A stretch of DNA of 64,000 nt from an uncultured Verrucomicrobiota bacterium (GTDB taxonomy: Bacteria; Verrucomicrobiota; Verrucomicrobiia; Limisphaerales; UBA9464): the NCBI GenBank assembly GCA_903907995.1, contig CAIVQH010000023.1:62001-126000 (forward strand), given 5' to 3'. Made by a program: the position numbers and the translations under genes. Shown here in pieces: positions 27,720 through 37,769 of this stretch (the stretch's first letter is position 1; the number at the start of each line of letters is the position of its first letter). The notes beneath the pieces are model-generated. The model saw nothing but the letters and a program-made list of their open reading frames with translations. It ran no database searches and was not told the origin of the DNA.

Positions 27720-28328
27720 TCAGCTTTCTGAACTTTCCTCAGCGAGGGCGCGTTCAATCACCGCGAGCAATTCCGTCCGGCCCGTGCGTTCCACCGCCGA
27801 GGTGGTGTACACTTCGGGCAGGGTGGCAAAGGTGCCGGAAAGGCTTTCCAGGAACGCCTTGATGTTGGCCTGGACGCGGGTTTCCGAAGCCTTGTCGGTC
27901 TTGGTGAAAACCAGCGCGAAAGGGGCCGAGCAACTGCCCAGCCAGTGGATAAATTCCAGGTCCAGCTTCTGCGGCGGATGCCGGGAGTCGATCAGCAGGA
28001 AAATGCCCCCCAGATTCGGCCTTTGGGACAGATACTCGCCCACGGATTCGCTGAATTTTTCCCGGTTCGCCCGCGCCACCTCCGCAAAGCCGTAGCCCGG
28101 CAGATCCACCAGCCGCCAAGTCCGGTTCACCGTGTAGAAATTGATCATTTTGGTGTGGCCCGGCGTGGCGGACACCTTCGCCAGTTCCCGTCGGCCCAGC
28201 AGCAGGTTGATCAGGGACGACTTGCCGACATTGGACCGTCCAATGAAGGCGAACTCCGGCAGCGACTCATCCGGGCACGAGTCCAGATCCGGGGCGCTGC
28301 GGTCAAATTCGGCGGAAGAAATTTGCAT
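27720..28328 (-). CDS. engB: Ribosome biogenesis GTP-binding protein EngB/YsxC
   Basis: A 202-residue TRAFAC GTPase. The G1 loop is GRSNVGKSS (30-38). Switch I is near SATPGHTKMINFY, G3 is DLPGYGFAEV, G4 is TKTD and G5 is TSAVERTG. EngB is needed for late 50S subunit assembly. Length is normal and the gene is convergent with the kinase pair. Confidence 0.95.
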   Translation of the reverse strand: MQISSAEFDRSAPDLDSCPDESLPEFAFIGRSNVGKSSLINLLLGRRELAKVSATPGHTKMINFYTVNRTWRLVDLPGYGFAEVARANREKFSESVGEYLSQRPNLGGIFLLIDSRHPPQKLDLEFIHWLGSCSAPFALVFTKTDKASETRVQANIKAFLESLSGTFATLPEVYTTSAVERTGRTELLAVIERALAEESSES

Positions 28329-28462
28329 CGGTCGCCGGCATCATGGCGGGAAAGGTCTTGGGGGAGCACGCCTAACTTTGGCCAAACCCGCCGGTTCAAA
28401 TCGCCATGGGCAGCCGGTCAGGCCATGCTCCGCCCCGCAGCCGGCACCCTCCGGCCCCGCCG

Positions 28463-29152
28463 ATGGATATTCACGTCACCAAACATGGCCTGCGACTCAG
28501 CCAGCACGGGGTCGTCATCAGTGAGCTGCGCACCACTCCGGGGCCGACCCACAGCGTGTTCGACGTCCTGGCGGTGCTGGTCGCCGTGCTGGCCCCCGAG
28601 GGCCGTCTGGGCGTCCTGGGATTTGCCGGTGGCGGGATGATGGCGCCGCTGCGCCATTTGGGCGTGGCCACCACGATCCACACGGTGGATCTGGACCGAC
28701 CCGCTTACGAACTCTTCTGTCAACACTGCCCGGAATGGCACAGCCAGGTGTCGTGGCAGCAGGCCGACGCCGTGGAGTGGCTGCGGGCGCGGCCGGCGAA
28801 GTTCGACCTGCTGATGGATGATCTGTCGGTGCCCCACGCCGGCGATGTCATCAAGCCCGCCATCTGCTGGAGCATCCTGCCCGGGTTGATCCGCCGCCGG
28901 CTCAGACCGCAGGGCATCGCCGTCTTCAACCTGCTGCGGCCGGATAGCGGCCAATGGAATTTGGAACTGGCGCGCCTCGCTGGCGAACTGGGCACGGCCA
29001 TTGTGATCCATCTGGAGGAATTCGAAAACCGCATCCTGGTCGCCGGCAGGAAACTTCCCTCCGCCCGGGTACTGGGCACTGAAGTGCGCCGTGGACTCCG
29101 CCGCCTGCGCTCCCGGCAGGCCCGCCGGATTCGCCTGCGGCGGGTTGGCTAG
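28463..29152 (+). CDS. Spermidine-synthase-like Rossmann protein
   Basis: A 229-residue protein from ATG 28463. The GVLGFAGGGMMAPLRHLG loop, the HTVDLDRPAYELF strand-acid pair and DAVEWLRARPAKFDLLMDDL resemble the SAM-binding part of polyamine synthase and related methyltransferases. Catalytic Asp residues of true spermidine synthases are not clearly conserved. The C-terminus is strongly basic (RRGLRRLRSRQARRIRLRR), which suggests nucleic-acid or membrane contact. Substrate unknown. Confidence 0.66.
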   Translation: MDIHVTKHGLRLSQHGVVISELRTTPGPTHSVFDVLAVLVAVLAPEGRLGVLGFAGGGMMAPLRHLGVATTIHTVDLDRPAYELFCQHCPEWHSQVSWQQADAVEWLRARPAKFDLLMDDLSVPHAGDVIKPAICWSILPGLIRRRLRPQGIAVFNLLRPDSGQWNLELARLAGELGTAIVIHLEEFENRILVAGRKLPSARVLGTEVRRGLRRLRSRQARRIRLRRVG

Positions 29153-29230
29153 CAAAAGCAAAAGACTGGCAGGAGAAGAGCATGGACGCCTCCCTCGCCT
29201 CGGCAAACCAGGACCTCCAGCGGTCGGCTC

Positions 29231-30250
29231 TTACGGCTGGCTTTGGGCGCGGTAAAAACGCGCCTGATTGGACTTTGCCGTCGTGTCTTGCAGGTCCACG
29301 TAGCCGCTGGGACTCTGCCCTAGGCCGGTTGCGACCTGGTCCCAGTGCGTGAAGTCGCTCGTGGCCTCCAGCGTGTAGGTCACACCCGGTTCCCCCAGCA
29401 CCCGCACCACAAAGGCACCCGTGGTCGCCAGGGGCCCGATGGCGACCAGCTCCGGCGGGATGTCCACCAGGTCCGTGGCCACGATCTTGTAGTCGTCGAA
29501 GATCATGTAGTTGTCACCGGCCTTGCCCGGCGTCCGGATGGCCCACACGGCATCGACGTCCCCGAGCGTCTGCTTGGCCCCGCTGGTCGTGATCGGCTGG
29601 GCGTTGACCACCACGACGTCGTTGATCTTGGCCGACCAGAGGTTGCGCGCGAAATCCATCGTCAGCGCCAGGTCGTAGGGCTCACCTGCATGGAAGGCGA
29701 AGCCGGTGGACCGGATCGGCGGCGGCGCGTTCCCGCTGGCATCGTCGAGGATGAAGTTGACCGTCTGCGACTCGTTGTCGAAATCGAGGGTGAAGAACCG
29801 GTGGTCTTCGGAATTGTAGGCGCTCCAGCGGAAGTCATCGAAGTACGGCGCCGCCGTGGTTGAATCATTGATCTGCAAGGACACGGTGAACTGGATCAGT
29901 GGCAAGGAGGCTCCCACCGGCTTCAGGTTGACCGGTCGCCAGACGTTGAAAGGATCGGTCTGATTGGCCGGCGGTGCCAGATAGCCGATGTAGGCACTCT
30001 GTCCCTGAAACCCGGCCACCCCGGCGGCCAGGATGCCGTTGCCACCCTGCCCGAAGCTGATCCAGCCATTCTGGCCCACCAGATCCGCATCCGGCTGGTA
30101 ACCTTCGAACTGCTCGAATCCCGTCTCGAAGATCACCCGGGGAGCCGCCCACAGCGTAGCGCCCAAGCTGATCTGGACCGCCAAACCAAGCCCCCAGGGC
30201 ACCCATCGCCACCCGCAGGACCTGGCCCCGCCAAAACAGTGAGTCTTCAT
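29231..30250 (-). CDS. Secreted protein with laminin-G/jelly-roll-like fold
   Basis: A 339-residue protein from ATG 30250 with a signal peptide (LGLAVQISLGATLWA, cleaved near residue 36). It then begins VIFETGFEQFEGY, an opening common in verrucomicrobial secreted beta-sandwich proteins. The C-terminus (VTYTLEATSDFTHWDQVATG and FYRAQSQP) is the short module found at the end of many such proteins, probably a sorting or structural tail. Function unknown. It follows the lipoprotein gene by about 30 bases. Confidence 0.72.
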   Translation of the reverse strand: MKTHCFGGARSCGWRWVPWGLGLAVQISLGATLWAAPRVIFETGFEQFEGYQPDADLVGQNGWISFGQGGNGILAAGVAGFQGQSAYIGYLAPPANQTDPFNVWRPVNLKPVGASLPLIQFTVSLQINDSTTAAPYFDDFRWSAYNSEDHRFFTLDFDNESQTVNFILDDASGNAPPPIRSTGFAFHAGEPYDLALTMDFARNLWSAKINDVVVVNAQPITTSGAKQTLGDVDAVWAIRTPGKAGDNYMIFDDYKIVATDLVDIPPELVAIGPLATTGAFVVRVLGEPGVTYTLEATSDFTHWDQVATGLGQSPSGYVDLQDTTAKSNQARFYRAQSQP

Positions 30251-30279
30251 GGGGTTGCCAATCACCGCTTCCGCTCAGA

Positions 30280-32157
30280 TCAGGGACGCTTGTTGTTGTT
30301 CTGTTGCTGCTGATGGCCGTTGTTCCCCCCATTTCCAGTGTTTCCATTGTAGGCCGGGCCTTGGATGGACGAGGGCCGGGAGGGAACGTTGTAGGTCGGC
30401 ATCGGGGCCGACGGTTGCACGCGAGCCGGCTCGTTGCGATACACGGGCGTCGGCTGGCTGATTGCGGGGCGGTAAACCGGCGCTGGAGGCACGTTGTAGG
30501 TCGGATTGGGCCGGTAGGTCGCAGCCGCCCCCGGGCTGACTTGCGTTCGCGTGCCGACATAGGCGGGCGCAGGTTGCACGTTCTGTACCGGAGCATGCGC
30601 CGCGAAGCCCCCGCCAGATGTCGTGACGGGTGCCTCGGACCGGGTCACCGGCAGGGGCCTTGGCACCGTGGAGGCCGTGGTCGGGAACCCTTCCACCAGC
30701 GGCGGCCGGGACTGTCCCCGCGTCGAGCCGACCACCGTGGCCCGAACCGAGGGCAGCGGGCTCACACTGGGCGCGGTCGGGCGAAAGACCGTCGCATTGC
30801 CGCCACCCGGTTCCTCGCGGCGAGGCACCGGAGCGGAGGGCACCGGCCGCGTGCTGCGAACGGCGCTGGCCGCCGTGGCGGTGAGATTGGGACGATATAC
30901 CGGCAATACCGTTGGTGTGGCCCCGCCGGGCTGCCCCGGCGAACGAACAGGCAGGGTATGCACGACATCGGGCGAATCCACGATCCGCACCTTGGGAATC
31001 TCCGTCCGGGTGTGCGCCTGGACCGGCTTCAGTCCGGGCCCGTTGTTGATGATGACAGTGTTATGATTGCCCACGATGTTAATGTTGCCGCCGCCATGGA
31101 TGTCATTGATCGGACGTGAGCCATGATAAATAGCAGCCACTTCGGAACGGGGCTCGCAATAGCGCCAGGGGCGCGGATCAGTGAAGCGGTTCCAGCCGAG
31201 ATACACGAAATGGTTGAAGCCGAGCCCGAAGTCGCAGTCCGGACCTGCCCGCCGACCGCCCCAGGTCAGTCCCACGCCGACCGACCAGCCGCTGCCCGGC
31301 GGCAACGGCGCCCAGCCGCAATGCTCCCCTCCGGAACGCCAGGTCACCCACGCCGGTCCCCAGCGATGGTCCGGGACCCAGCACCAGCCACGGCCCGAGG
31401 CAAGCTGCCAGCGACCATAATGGAACGGGGCCCAGCCCCAGGAATAGTGCGAGCGCCAGTACCAGCCGCAATCGCTCCAAACCCAGTAGCCATCATCGCA
31501 ATAGGGCCGCCAACCGGGATTGATGAGCGCCACCGTGGGCTGCCAGCACCGGCCAAAGCCCGCCACTTCGACCCAGACGCCATAAGGCGTCAGCGAATCA
31601 TAGAACATGGCGTCGTTCACCTCGATGATGGGCTGCTCGACGATCACCTGGGTGGCGCCGTCGGCCGGAGGCGGGGCGGCCAGATCAACCGGCATCGCGG
31701 CCGCCACGGTGTTCTGCGTGGGCGGGGGGGCGACAAACGGGGTGATCGGCTGACGATTGGTCGGCTGCGTCGCCAGCATCGGTCCTTGCGCCGTGTCCGG
31801 GAAAGTCTGCTCCTGCTTGATCAGCGCCTGGATGGCCGATTCGGGAATGCCCAGGTCATGCAGATAGATGATCTGTTCGGCGTTGAGCTTGAACGGCTGC
31901 CGGATGGTGGCGATGTAATTCACCAGCACGGTTTCCCCCAGGGAAGTCTGGGCCAGCCGCACGACCTCCTGCGCGGGCGCCGGGAGTTCCGGCGGCGGTG
32001 TTGGCGCAATGACCGGCGCCGCGACGGCGACGGCATTGGTATCGGTGTTCGGGTCGGCGCTGGCCTTGTCCACGGCCACGGCCACGAGCGAGCGGTCCGC
32101 CGGGTCACAACCGGCCAGCAGCACCGCGCACAATGAGAGCAGGAGGGAACGTTTCAT
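30280..32157 (-). CDS. Lipoprotein, Trp/Pro-rich (DUF6600-like)
   Basis: A 625-residue protein with signal and lipobox LLAGC (Cys16), so it should be lipid-anchored. A central domain of about 150 residues (near 190-340) is extremely rich in Trp, Gly and Tyr (WVWSDCGWYWRSHYSWGWAP) and matches the FecR-linked DUF6600 style. It is followed by a conserved Asn-rich turn (NINIVGNHNTVIINN) and a 230-residue low-complexity Pro/Thr/Val tail with repeated YRP and YNVP words. Probably envelope-associated. The domain name is by pattern only. Confidence 0.7.
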   Translation of the reverse strand: MKRSLLLSLCAVLLAGCDPADRSLVAVAVDKASADPNTDTNAVAVAAPVIAPTPPPELPAPAQEVVRLAQTSLGETVLVNYIATIRQPFKLNAEQIIYLHDLGIPESAIQALIKQEQTFPDTAQGPMLATQPTNRQPITPFVAPPPTQNTVAAAMPVDLAAPPPADGATQVIVEQPIIEVNDAMFYDSLTPYGVWVEVAGFGRCWQPTVALINPGWRPYCDDGYWVWSDCGWYWRSHYSWGWAPFHYGRWQLASGRGWCWVPDHRWGPAWVTWRSGGEHCGWAPLPPGSGWSVGVGLTWGGRRAGPDCDFGLGFNHFVYLGWNRFTDPRPWRYCEPRSEVAAIYHGSRPINDIHGGGNINIVGNHNTVIINNGPGLKPVQAHTRTEIPKVRIVDSPDVVHTLPVRSPGQPGGATPTVLPVYRPNLTATAASAVRSTRPVPSAPVPRREEPGGGNATVFRPTAPSVSPLPSVRATVVGSTRGQSRPPLVEGFPTTASTVPRPLPVTRSEAPVTTSGGGFAAHAPVQNVQPAPAYVGTRTQVSPGAAATYRPNPTYNVPPAPVYRPAISQPTPVYRNEPARVQPSAPMPTYNVPSRPSSIQGPAYNGNTGNGGNNGHQQQQNNNKRP

Positions 32158-32354
32158 GGGAAACGATGGGGTATTTGAGCTTTTAAACCGGACCGGCGCC
32201 CCTTTCAGGATTCTGAGAACATCTTATCCTGGATAATCCGGGACACAAGTCCGGCTCATTTTCACAACGGGAACATTGACGGCTGTAAATGTATTCTATT
32301 CATCCGCCGCTGCAAGCCCTTTGGGGCAGCGCGGTTCCCGATGCGAAAAAAACC

Positions 32355-32382
32355 TTGTCTCAGCGGCGACTGCCCCTAGTCT
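32355..32382 (+). promoter_or_regulatory. Possible sigma-70 promoter of tRNA-Val(GAC)
   Basis: TTGTCT and TAGTCT are separated by 16 bases, 22 bases before the tRNA 5' end. Confidence 0.45.
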
Positions 32383-32404
32383 CCGCCTCCGCTTTCTTCT
32401 CGGT

Positions 32405-32479
32405 GCGCGGTTAGCTCAGTGGTAGAGCATTACCTTGACACGGTAGGGGTCGCAGGTTCGAACCCTGCATCGCGCACCA
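32405..32479 (+). tRNA. tRNA-Val(GAC)
   Basis: A complete cloverleaf. Acceptor GCGCGGT pairs with ATCGCGC (one G-U), the anticodon loop TTGACAC gives GAC (codon GUC), the T arm is GCAGG-TTCGAAC-CCTGC, and CCA is encoded. It differs from tRNA-Val(CAC) at 8863 mainly in acceptor and anticodon stems. Confidence 0.97.
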
Positions 32480-32931
32480 TTTCCCCAGATCCAAGTTTGC
32501 CAGTCTCCGGCCGGCCCCCGGCCTTTCCGCTTCTGCCGCTTCGCAAGCTGCTTCAATCCAATGCTTTCCGCAGCCGGAGGCACCTGATTGGCCCATTTGA
32601 ATTGATCTAACGTAAATTGCTGATCGGAAATCAGTTACACACATTTTTTAAAAAACACCAACACGCGAGGAACAACGGGAAAACCGTAGCGATTTACGCC
32701 CGTAACTTTTTTCTGAATCCAAATGCCTTCGGCGCGGTCATTGATGGGATAGTCGGTTTGAGATTTGTTCCCTTGGCAGCTTGCAACTTCGGTCGGCGGT
32801 GAATGCCCGCGTCCCACACGCATTCGTCGTCATCATTCTAAAATCTCCAGTGCCGCTGTGCGGTGCGGCACTGGCTTTTCCCCGGTCTGCGCGATGGCGA
32901 TACGTTCCGGCCGCGTTACCCTGCGACCTCG
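32480..32931 (+). other. 452-bp gap with AT-rich stretch and terminator hairpin
   Basis: No gene is supported. An AT-rich stretch with a T6A6 palindrome lies at about 32640-32660, and a strong hairpin at 32847-32874 is listed separately. Confidence 0.45.
32847..32880. terminator. Strong hairpin terminator, possibly bidirectional
   Basis: A 10-bp perfect stem (CCAGTGCCGC with GCGGCACTGG) and 8-base loop are followed by CTTTTC on the plus strand and by a T-rich GATTTTAG on the minus strand. It lies 57 bases beyond the MFS stop, so the minus-strand use is likely. Confidence 0.65.
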
Positions 32932-34380
32932 TCAGACTGGCATCGACTCATCCGAATGCCGGGATACAACATCGCCATCCCCCTTCCTCAGCTGATGGAA
33001 AACGGCGGAGGACACAATCGTGAGCCCGCCCATCACCAGAAACGCCTGATGGATGCCGTGGATCATCTCGGGCGCGTTGGAGTGAAACCGGTCCGGGATG
33101 AAAAACGCCGTGGCCAGCGAGGCCGAAGCCACCCCGAAGCTGATCGACATCTGCTGCCCGGTGCTGGCAATCGTGCTCGCGCTGCTGGTCTGACCCGCCG
33201 TCACGTCGGCATACACCAGGCTGTTCATGCTCGTGTACTGCATCGAGGCGAAGAAGCCGAAGCTGAACGCCTGCAGGACAATGAGCCAGACGGGCGTCCG
33301 CAGGCCGATGGACGCAAACAGCAGGATGAGCAGCCCCAGCATCACGGTGTTGAAAATCAGCACCTGCCGATAGCCAAAGCGGGCCAGAATGCGCGGCATG
33401 AACACCTTGAGGCTCATGGCCGCAAGCGCCTGGGGCATCATGAGCAGGCCGGATTGCACCGGAGTAAATCCCAGCCCCACCTGGTACAGCAGCGGAAACA
33501 GGAACGGTATCCCGCCGATGCCAATGCGAGTCACAAAGCCGCCCACTACCGCCGCCCGGAACGTGCGGATGCGCAACAGCCCCAGGCGCAACAGTGGAAA
33601 CACGGCGTTCGAGGCATGCACGCCATAGCCCGCGAGCAACGCCAGGGATAATCCCAGCAGCCCCAACATTTCCCGCCCGCTCAGGGTGTGTTCGCCAAAC
33701 ACCTCCAACACATACGACAGCAGGGCGATGCCCGTGCCGAACAGGATGAAGCCGACGACGTCGAGCGGCCGGGTCTTGGTTTCCTGGTAGTCGGGCAGAT
33801 GCCAATAGACCAGGTAGAGCCCCCACAGGCCGATGGGGAGGTTGATGAAAAAGAGGGTCCGCCAGTGGAAGTAGGCGACGATCAGGCCGCCGACGAACGG
33901 GCCGATCATCGGTCCCACCAGGCCGGGAATCGCCACAAAGGTCATTGTCCGGATGAGTTCCGACTTGGCGAAGGTCCGTACCAGCGTCAAGCGGCCCACC
34001 GGCACCATCATGGCCCCGCCACAGCCCTGAAGGATACGGCAAGCCACCAGCACATGGATGTTGGTGGAGATGCCACAGAGCAGTGAGCCGAGCGTGAACA
34101 GGCCGATGGCCGAGGCAAACACGCGCCGGGTGCCAAACCGGTCGGCCATCCAGCCGCTGATCGGGATGAACACCGCCAGGCTCAACGTGTAGCTCGACAG
34201 CACCGATTTCATGCTGAGCGGCACCACGCCGAGCGCCTGGGCGATCGTGGGCACGGCGGTGTTCAGGATCGTCGTGTCGAGCGACTCCATGAAAAACGCC
34301 ATCGCGACCAGCCACGGCAACAGCCGCCGGTCAGCGGCGGATACCGCGAAGGATGAGGATGGGCTGAAAGTGGCGGACAC
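32932..34380 (-). CDS. DHA2-family MFS multidrug exporter
   Basis: A 482-residue protein from GTG 34380 with GGAG 10 bases upstream. A longer frame runs into a tandem repeat and is not trusted. It has about 14 transmembrane helices. DHA2 motifs include LDTTILNTAVPTIAQALG in helix 1, GWMADRFGTRRVF (motif A) after helix 2, and RILQGCGGAMMVPVGR (motif B). The family exports drugs or lipophilic compounds with proton antiport. No MFP or TolC partner is adjacent. Confidence 0.92.
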   Translation of the reverse strand: MSATFSPSSSFAVSAADRRLLPWLVAMAFFMESLDTTILNTAVPTIAQALGVVPLSMKSVLSSYTLSLAVFIPISGWMADRFGTRRVFASAIGLFTLGSLLCGISTNIHVLVACRILQGCGGAMMVPVGRLTLVRTFAKSELIRTMTFVAIPGLVGPMIGPFVGGLIVAYFHWRTLFFINLPIGLWGLYLVYWHLPDYQETKTRPLDVVGFILFGTGIALLSYVLEVFGEHTLSGREMLGLLGLSLALLAGYGVHASNAVFPLLRLGLLRIRTFRAAVVGGFVTRIGIGGIPFLFPLLYQVGLGFTPVQSGLLMMPQALAAMSLKVFMPRILARFGYRQVLIFNTVMLGLLILLFASIGLRTPVWLIVLQAFSFGFFASMQYTSMNSLVYADVTAGQTSSASTIASTGQQMSISFGVASASLATAFFIPDRFHSNAPEMIHGIHQAFLVMGGLTIVSSAVFHQLRKGDGDVVSRHSDESMPV

Positions 34381-34438
34381 GGTACTGCGACTCCAAAATG
34401 GCAGCGGAGCGGCCCTTCGCAACCCCCTTCTTAGGGTG

Positions 34439-34478
34439 GAGCAAGTGAGCAAGTAAGAATGTGAGCAGGAGGCAAGGA
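34439..34478 (+). repeat. Octad tandem repeat upstream of MFS gene
   Basis: Five 8-bp units (GAGCAAGT twice, then AAGAATGT and relatives). Read on the MFS coding strand it is pyrimidine-rich. Confidence 0.65.
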
Positions 34479-34661
34479 GGACGCGCACACCTCACGCCAG
34501 ATCCCTTTCACGCACCGCTTTCGACCACACCCAGGCCAATCATCCCAAATCGAATAATGCGCCCATTCCTGCAATCGCCCAATCTCACAGATGGACATTG
34601 GGGCGCTCCTGCAATAACATCATTGCAGATGTCTTCCTTCCCCCAAGCGGTCATTAAACCC

Positions 34662-37600
34662 ATGTCCATCCCCCGAATCTGGCTGGCAACCGCATGGCTG
34701 CTGCTTTGCGGAAGCCTTTCCGCCGCCGTGGCCACCCTGACCTTCGACTCCGGACAAAGTGCAAAGGCCGCGATCACATCATTGTCTTGGGATACCGAAG
34801 CGGCCGCCCTGCCGGGACGGACGGCCAACAATCTCTTGGGAAGAGGGTCAGCGGCGGGTTATGCCTACATCGACGCGACGTTCGGAACAACCACGCTACG
34901 CGGGCGCGACATAGCCGCTTACAGCCACAGCGCTTCGAGCACCACGTTCAGTGCCAATGGACTCAATTTCACCCTGACCGGAACTACTCAGTCGGGGGCC
35001 ATCTCACTCGCGGTAAGCGTGTCCGGTAGTGCCGGATACAGCAGCCTGACGGCCATGGATCTGACTTTCGAGTTCAATCCCTTGATTACGCCAACCACGG
35101 TCATTCCATCGGTCTGGAACGATTCGTCCGGTATCGAAACTTATTTCAGTCTGCCGGCAATCATCAGCGCGCCCGACTACGGGCAGATGCTTTTTACTTC
35201 GACGACCACGAACGCCCTGAAGGGCTATCTACGCGGCATTCATCCCATCGCCGGTGGTGACGGATCGGTAGTGATAACCATTCAAATCCCTCCGCCCATT
35301 GGTCCTACAACGTTCAATTTTTCCCTGAATCCCAGCTATCTAACCGCCCCACAAGACGTGGATGGGGCGAGTTGGCTCAAGGCGCGGCGGGGCTGGTACG
35401 GGACCTGGCAACCCAACGCCAACTGGATTGGGGATCAGAGCTATTTTCTCCAACCACGGGCCGGCATTCTGGCAGCGCCACCTGATGCTGGAAATCAAAC
35501 GCAGGCCGCTTTCACGAATTACAATGTGGTCGGAATGCTCGGCAACAATGTGGTCAGCGACATCGGCAGCGGTTCACTCTGGTTTTATGCGGATCAGGCC
35601 TACTTCACTCCCCAGCTGGCCCCGGGAATCTCCATCGCCAGCACCGTGAAAAGGTCCCTCGAATGGTGGCTCGACAACCGGACTTTCAAGACCGCCTCCT
35701 TTGATCTTGGGCCCCATTTTCCAGTGTTAAGCAAGCAAAATTACCCCAATGATGTTACCCGTGACATTCCCTCCATTGATGGGGCGGGGCAGGTTCTTTA
35801 TTATTGGTACTACAGTGATTTTCTTGATCCTGAGGCAGCTTTGATCATCGCCGCCTGGGACTACGTAGATTCGACCGGTGACGTCGCGTGGCTCAATGCT
35901 CCCGGCGGTGCCTACTGGGGAGCCACCACGCGACTCGAACAGCTCGAAATCGTGGCCGGCTATCTGGCGGGGCGGATCAACGCCTCGAAGCTGGTGGCGG
36001 CGAAACAAGACGGCCTCGGCACTCGGAAAAAATATGATAGAGGATGTTCCTGGTGGGATGCTTTCGGCAACGGCAATGAGGACGCCTTCCTCAATGCGCT
36101 ATCCTACCGGGCGTTTCGTTGCCTGGCCGACCTGGAATTCAAGAAGGGAAACCGCAATGCCAAGATCCTTGAGTTCACCACCTATGCGGACCGGCTGAAG
36201 GACAACTACGAGGCCAGGCTGCTGGACACCAACCCCAACACTCCCACCATTCCTAAAAGTCCCACCATTGATTGGTGGCGGGATACGTCCGGCACCCGGC
36301 ATGGTTTCCATTCCCCCCCCATCAACGGCCTCGCCATCGAGTACGGCCTCACCTCCGACGCCAACGCACGCAGCATCCTCAATGGCGTCAGTGGTCCCAA
36401 CACTGGCCTGTGGTATCAGATCAGCCAGGTAAATTTTCCTCCTTCTCCTAGTCCGTTTCCAAGTCCGTTGGGTTTACCATCCAATATCTATGACTGGACC
36501 GCAGCCGAGTACCCCATCTTCGGGGCAGGAACTTTTCAAACCTATCAAAATGGCACGGTTTTCGCCGGTCACAGTCTCCACCCCATTGTGGCCGACCAGC
36601 TGGTCAATGGCGGTTCCGGCAACGGCAATGCCATCTTTCAGGCCATGCTCACGGCCGAAGCAACCAGCACAACCCCGGCTTTTCAAAACGGCACGCAGTA
36701 TCATACTGGTTCTGGTGCCGATTTCAAAAAATGGAATGGCGATCCCACCGGTTACGAAGGATTTCTGGCCGAAGATTTCTCCTTCCTCCAGGCCCTGCCC
36801 CTCAGCACCCCCTACTGGCGCACGCGCTTTTACCGTCCGCTGCACCCGATGAAGACCCAGAACGACTTCAATTACAACCTGTGCGGTGACATCGTCTGGC
36901 GCAACCCGTCCACCGGGGACAACACGGTCTGGCTCATGAATGGCCCAACGGTCACCTCCTCGCTGACGCTGCCCAATGTTCCCGGGGGCAACACCTGGGT
37001 GATCGAGGGCAACGGCGACTTCAACCGCGACCGGTTGAGCGACCTGCTGTGGCGGGACACTTCCGGCAATACCGTGATCTGGTACATTGACCCGACCATC
37101 CCGACCGGCAAAGTCAACTCCGAATGGATCGCCCAGCAGATCGACCCGAGCTTCCTGATCCGTGGAATCACTGATTTCGGCAACGATGACAAAGCCGACA
37201 TCCTGCAGCACAATCCCACCAGCGGAGCCGTCCGCATCTGGCACATGGATGGCGCCATCCGGATCCAGGAGCAGCTGCTGCCTCTCACCCGCACCAGCCC
37301 CTGGACCCTGGCTGGTACCGGCGACTTGGACGGCGACGGACGCCCGGACCTAGTATGGCATAACGGTTCAACGGGTGCCAACGAGGTGTGGTTCCAGTCC
37401 TACGGTGCCTACCCCACCGCCCAGTCCCTGACCGCCAACACATCGGCCTGGGTGGTCGCCGGAATCAATGACTTTGACGGCGACGGCAAAGCCGACCTGC
37501 TCTGGCGAAACACCGCAACCGGTGACAATCAGCTATGGCTGATGAATGGCAGCATGGTAACCAGCTACATCAACCTGCCGTCGGTGCCCGCCAATGATTG

Positions 37601-37769
37601 GAACATCGTCGGCGTGAGTGACTTTGACGGTGACCGGCGGGCGGACATCCTGTGGCGCGACACCAGCGGCAACAACGTCATCTGGTTCATGAACGGCGGC
37701 ACACTGCTGTACTACCAATGGATCCAGGCTCTGGCCAGCACGTGGGTGGCCAAACTGCCGCAGAACTGA
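34662..37769 (+). CDS. Very large secreted (alpha/alpha)6-glycosidase-like protein with FG-GAP-type repeats
   Basis: A 1035-residue protein from ATG 34662 with signal peptide (LATAWLLLCGSLSAAVA). Residues ~30-240 form a beta-rich region; ~240-720 are helical with a six-hairpin glycosidase look (SLEWWLDNRTFKTASFDLG, DPEAALIIAAWDYVDSTGD, FLNALSYRAFRCLADLEF, and a conserved W/D-rich GCSWWDAFGNGNEDAF). The last ~300 residues are five repeats of the FG-GAP/VCBS type (for example GDFNRDRLSDLLWRDTSGN, GDLDGDGRPDLVWH, DFDGDGKADLLWRN), calcium-binding beta-propeller blades. Probably an exported polysaccharide-acting enzyme; the GH family is not identified. Confidence 0.7.
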   Translation: MSIPRIWLATAWLLLCGSLSAAVATLTFDSGQSAKAAITSLSWDTEAAALPGRTANNLLGRGSAAGYAYIDATFGTTTLRGRDIAAYSHSASSTTFSANGLNFTLTGTTQSGAISLAVSVSGSAGYSSLTAMDLTFEFNPLITPTTVIPSVWNDSSGIETYFSLPAIISAPDYGQMLFTSTTTNALKGYLRGIHPIAGGDGSVVITIQIPPPIGPTTFNFSLNPSYLTAPQDVDGASWLKARRGWYGTWQPNANWIGDQSYFLQPRAGILAAPPDAGNQTQAAFTNYNVVGMLGNNVVSDIGSGSLWFYADQAYFTPQLAPGISIASTVKRSLEWWLDNRTFKTASFDLGPHFPVLSKQNYPNDVTRDIPSIDGAGQVLYYWYYSDFLDPEAALIIAAWDYVDSTGDVAWLNAPGGAYWGATTRLEQLEIVAGYLAGRINASKLVAAKQDGLGTRKKYDRGCSWWDAFGNGNEDAFLNALSYRAFRCLADLEFKKGNRNAKILEFTTYADRLKDNYEARLLDTNPNTPTIPKSPTIDWWRDTSGTRHGFHSPPINGLAIEYGLTSDANARSILNGVSGPNTGLWYQISQVNFPPSPSPFPSPLGLPSNIYDWTAAEYPIFGAGTFQTYQNGTVFAGHSLHPIVADQLVNGGSGNGNAIFQAMLTAEATSTTPAFQNGTQYHTGSGADFKKWNGDPTGYEGFLAEDFSFLQALPLSTPYWRTRFYRPLHPMKTQNDFNYNLCGDIVWRNPSTGDNTVWLMNGPTVTSSLTLPNVPGGNTWVIEGNGDFNRDRLSDLLWRDTSGNTVIWYIDPTIPTGKVNSEWIAQQIDPSFLIRGITDFGNDDKADILQHNPTSGAVRIWHMDGAIRIQEQLLPLTRTSPWTLAGTGDLDGDGRPDLVWHNGSTGANEVWFQSYGAYPTAQSLTANTSAWVVAGINDFDGDGKADLLWRNTATGDNQLWLMNGSMVTSYINLPSVPANDWNIVGVSDFDGDRRADILWRDTSGNNVIWFMNGGTLLYYQWIQALASTWVAKLPQN

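Noticed and set aside
32640-32660. T6A6 palindrome as terminator
   Set aside because: No GC stem, so it is unlikely to terminate; the hairpin at 32847 is far stronger.
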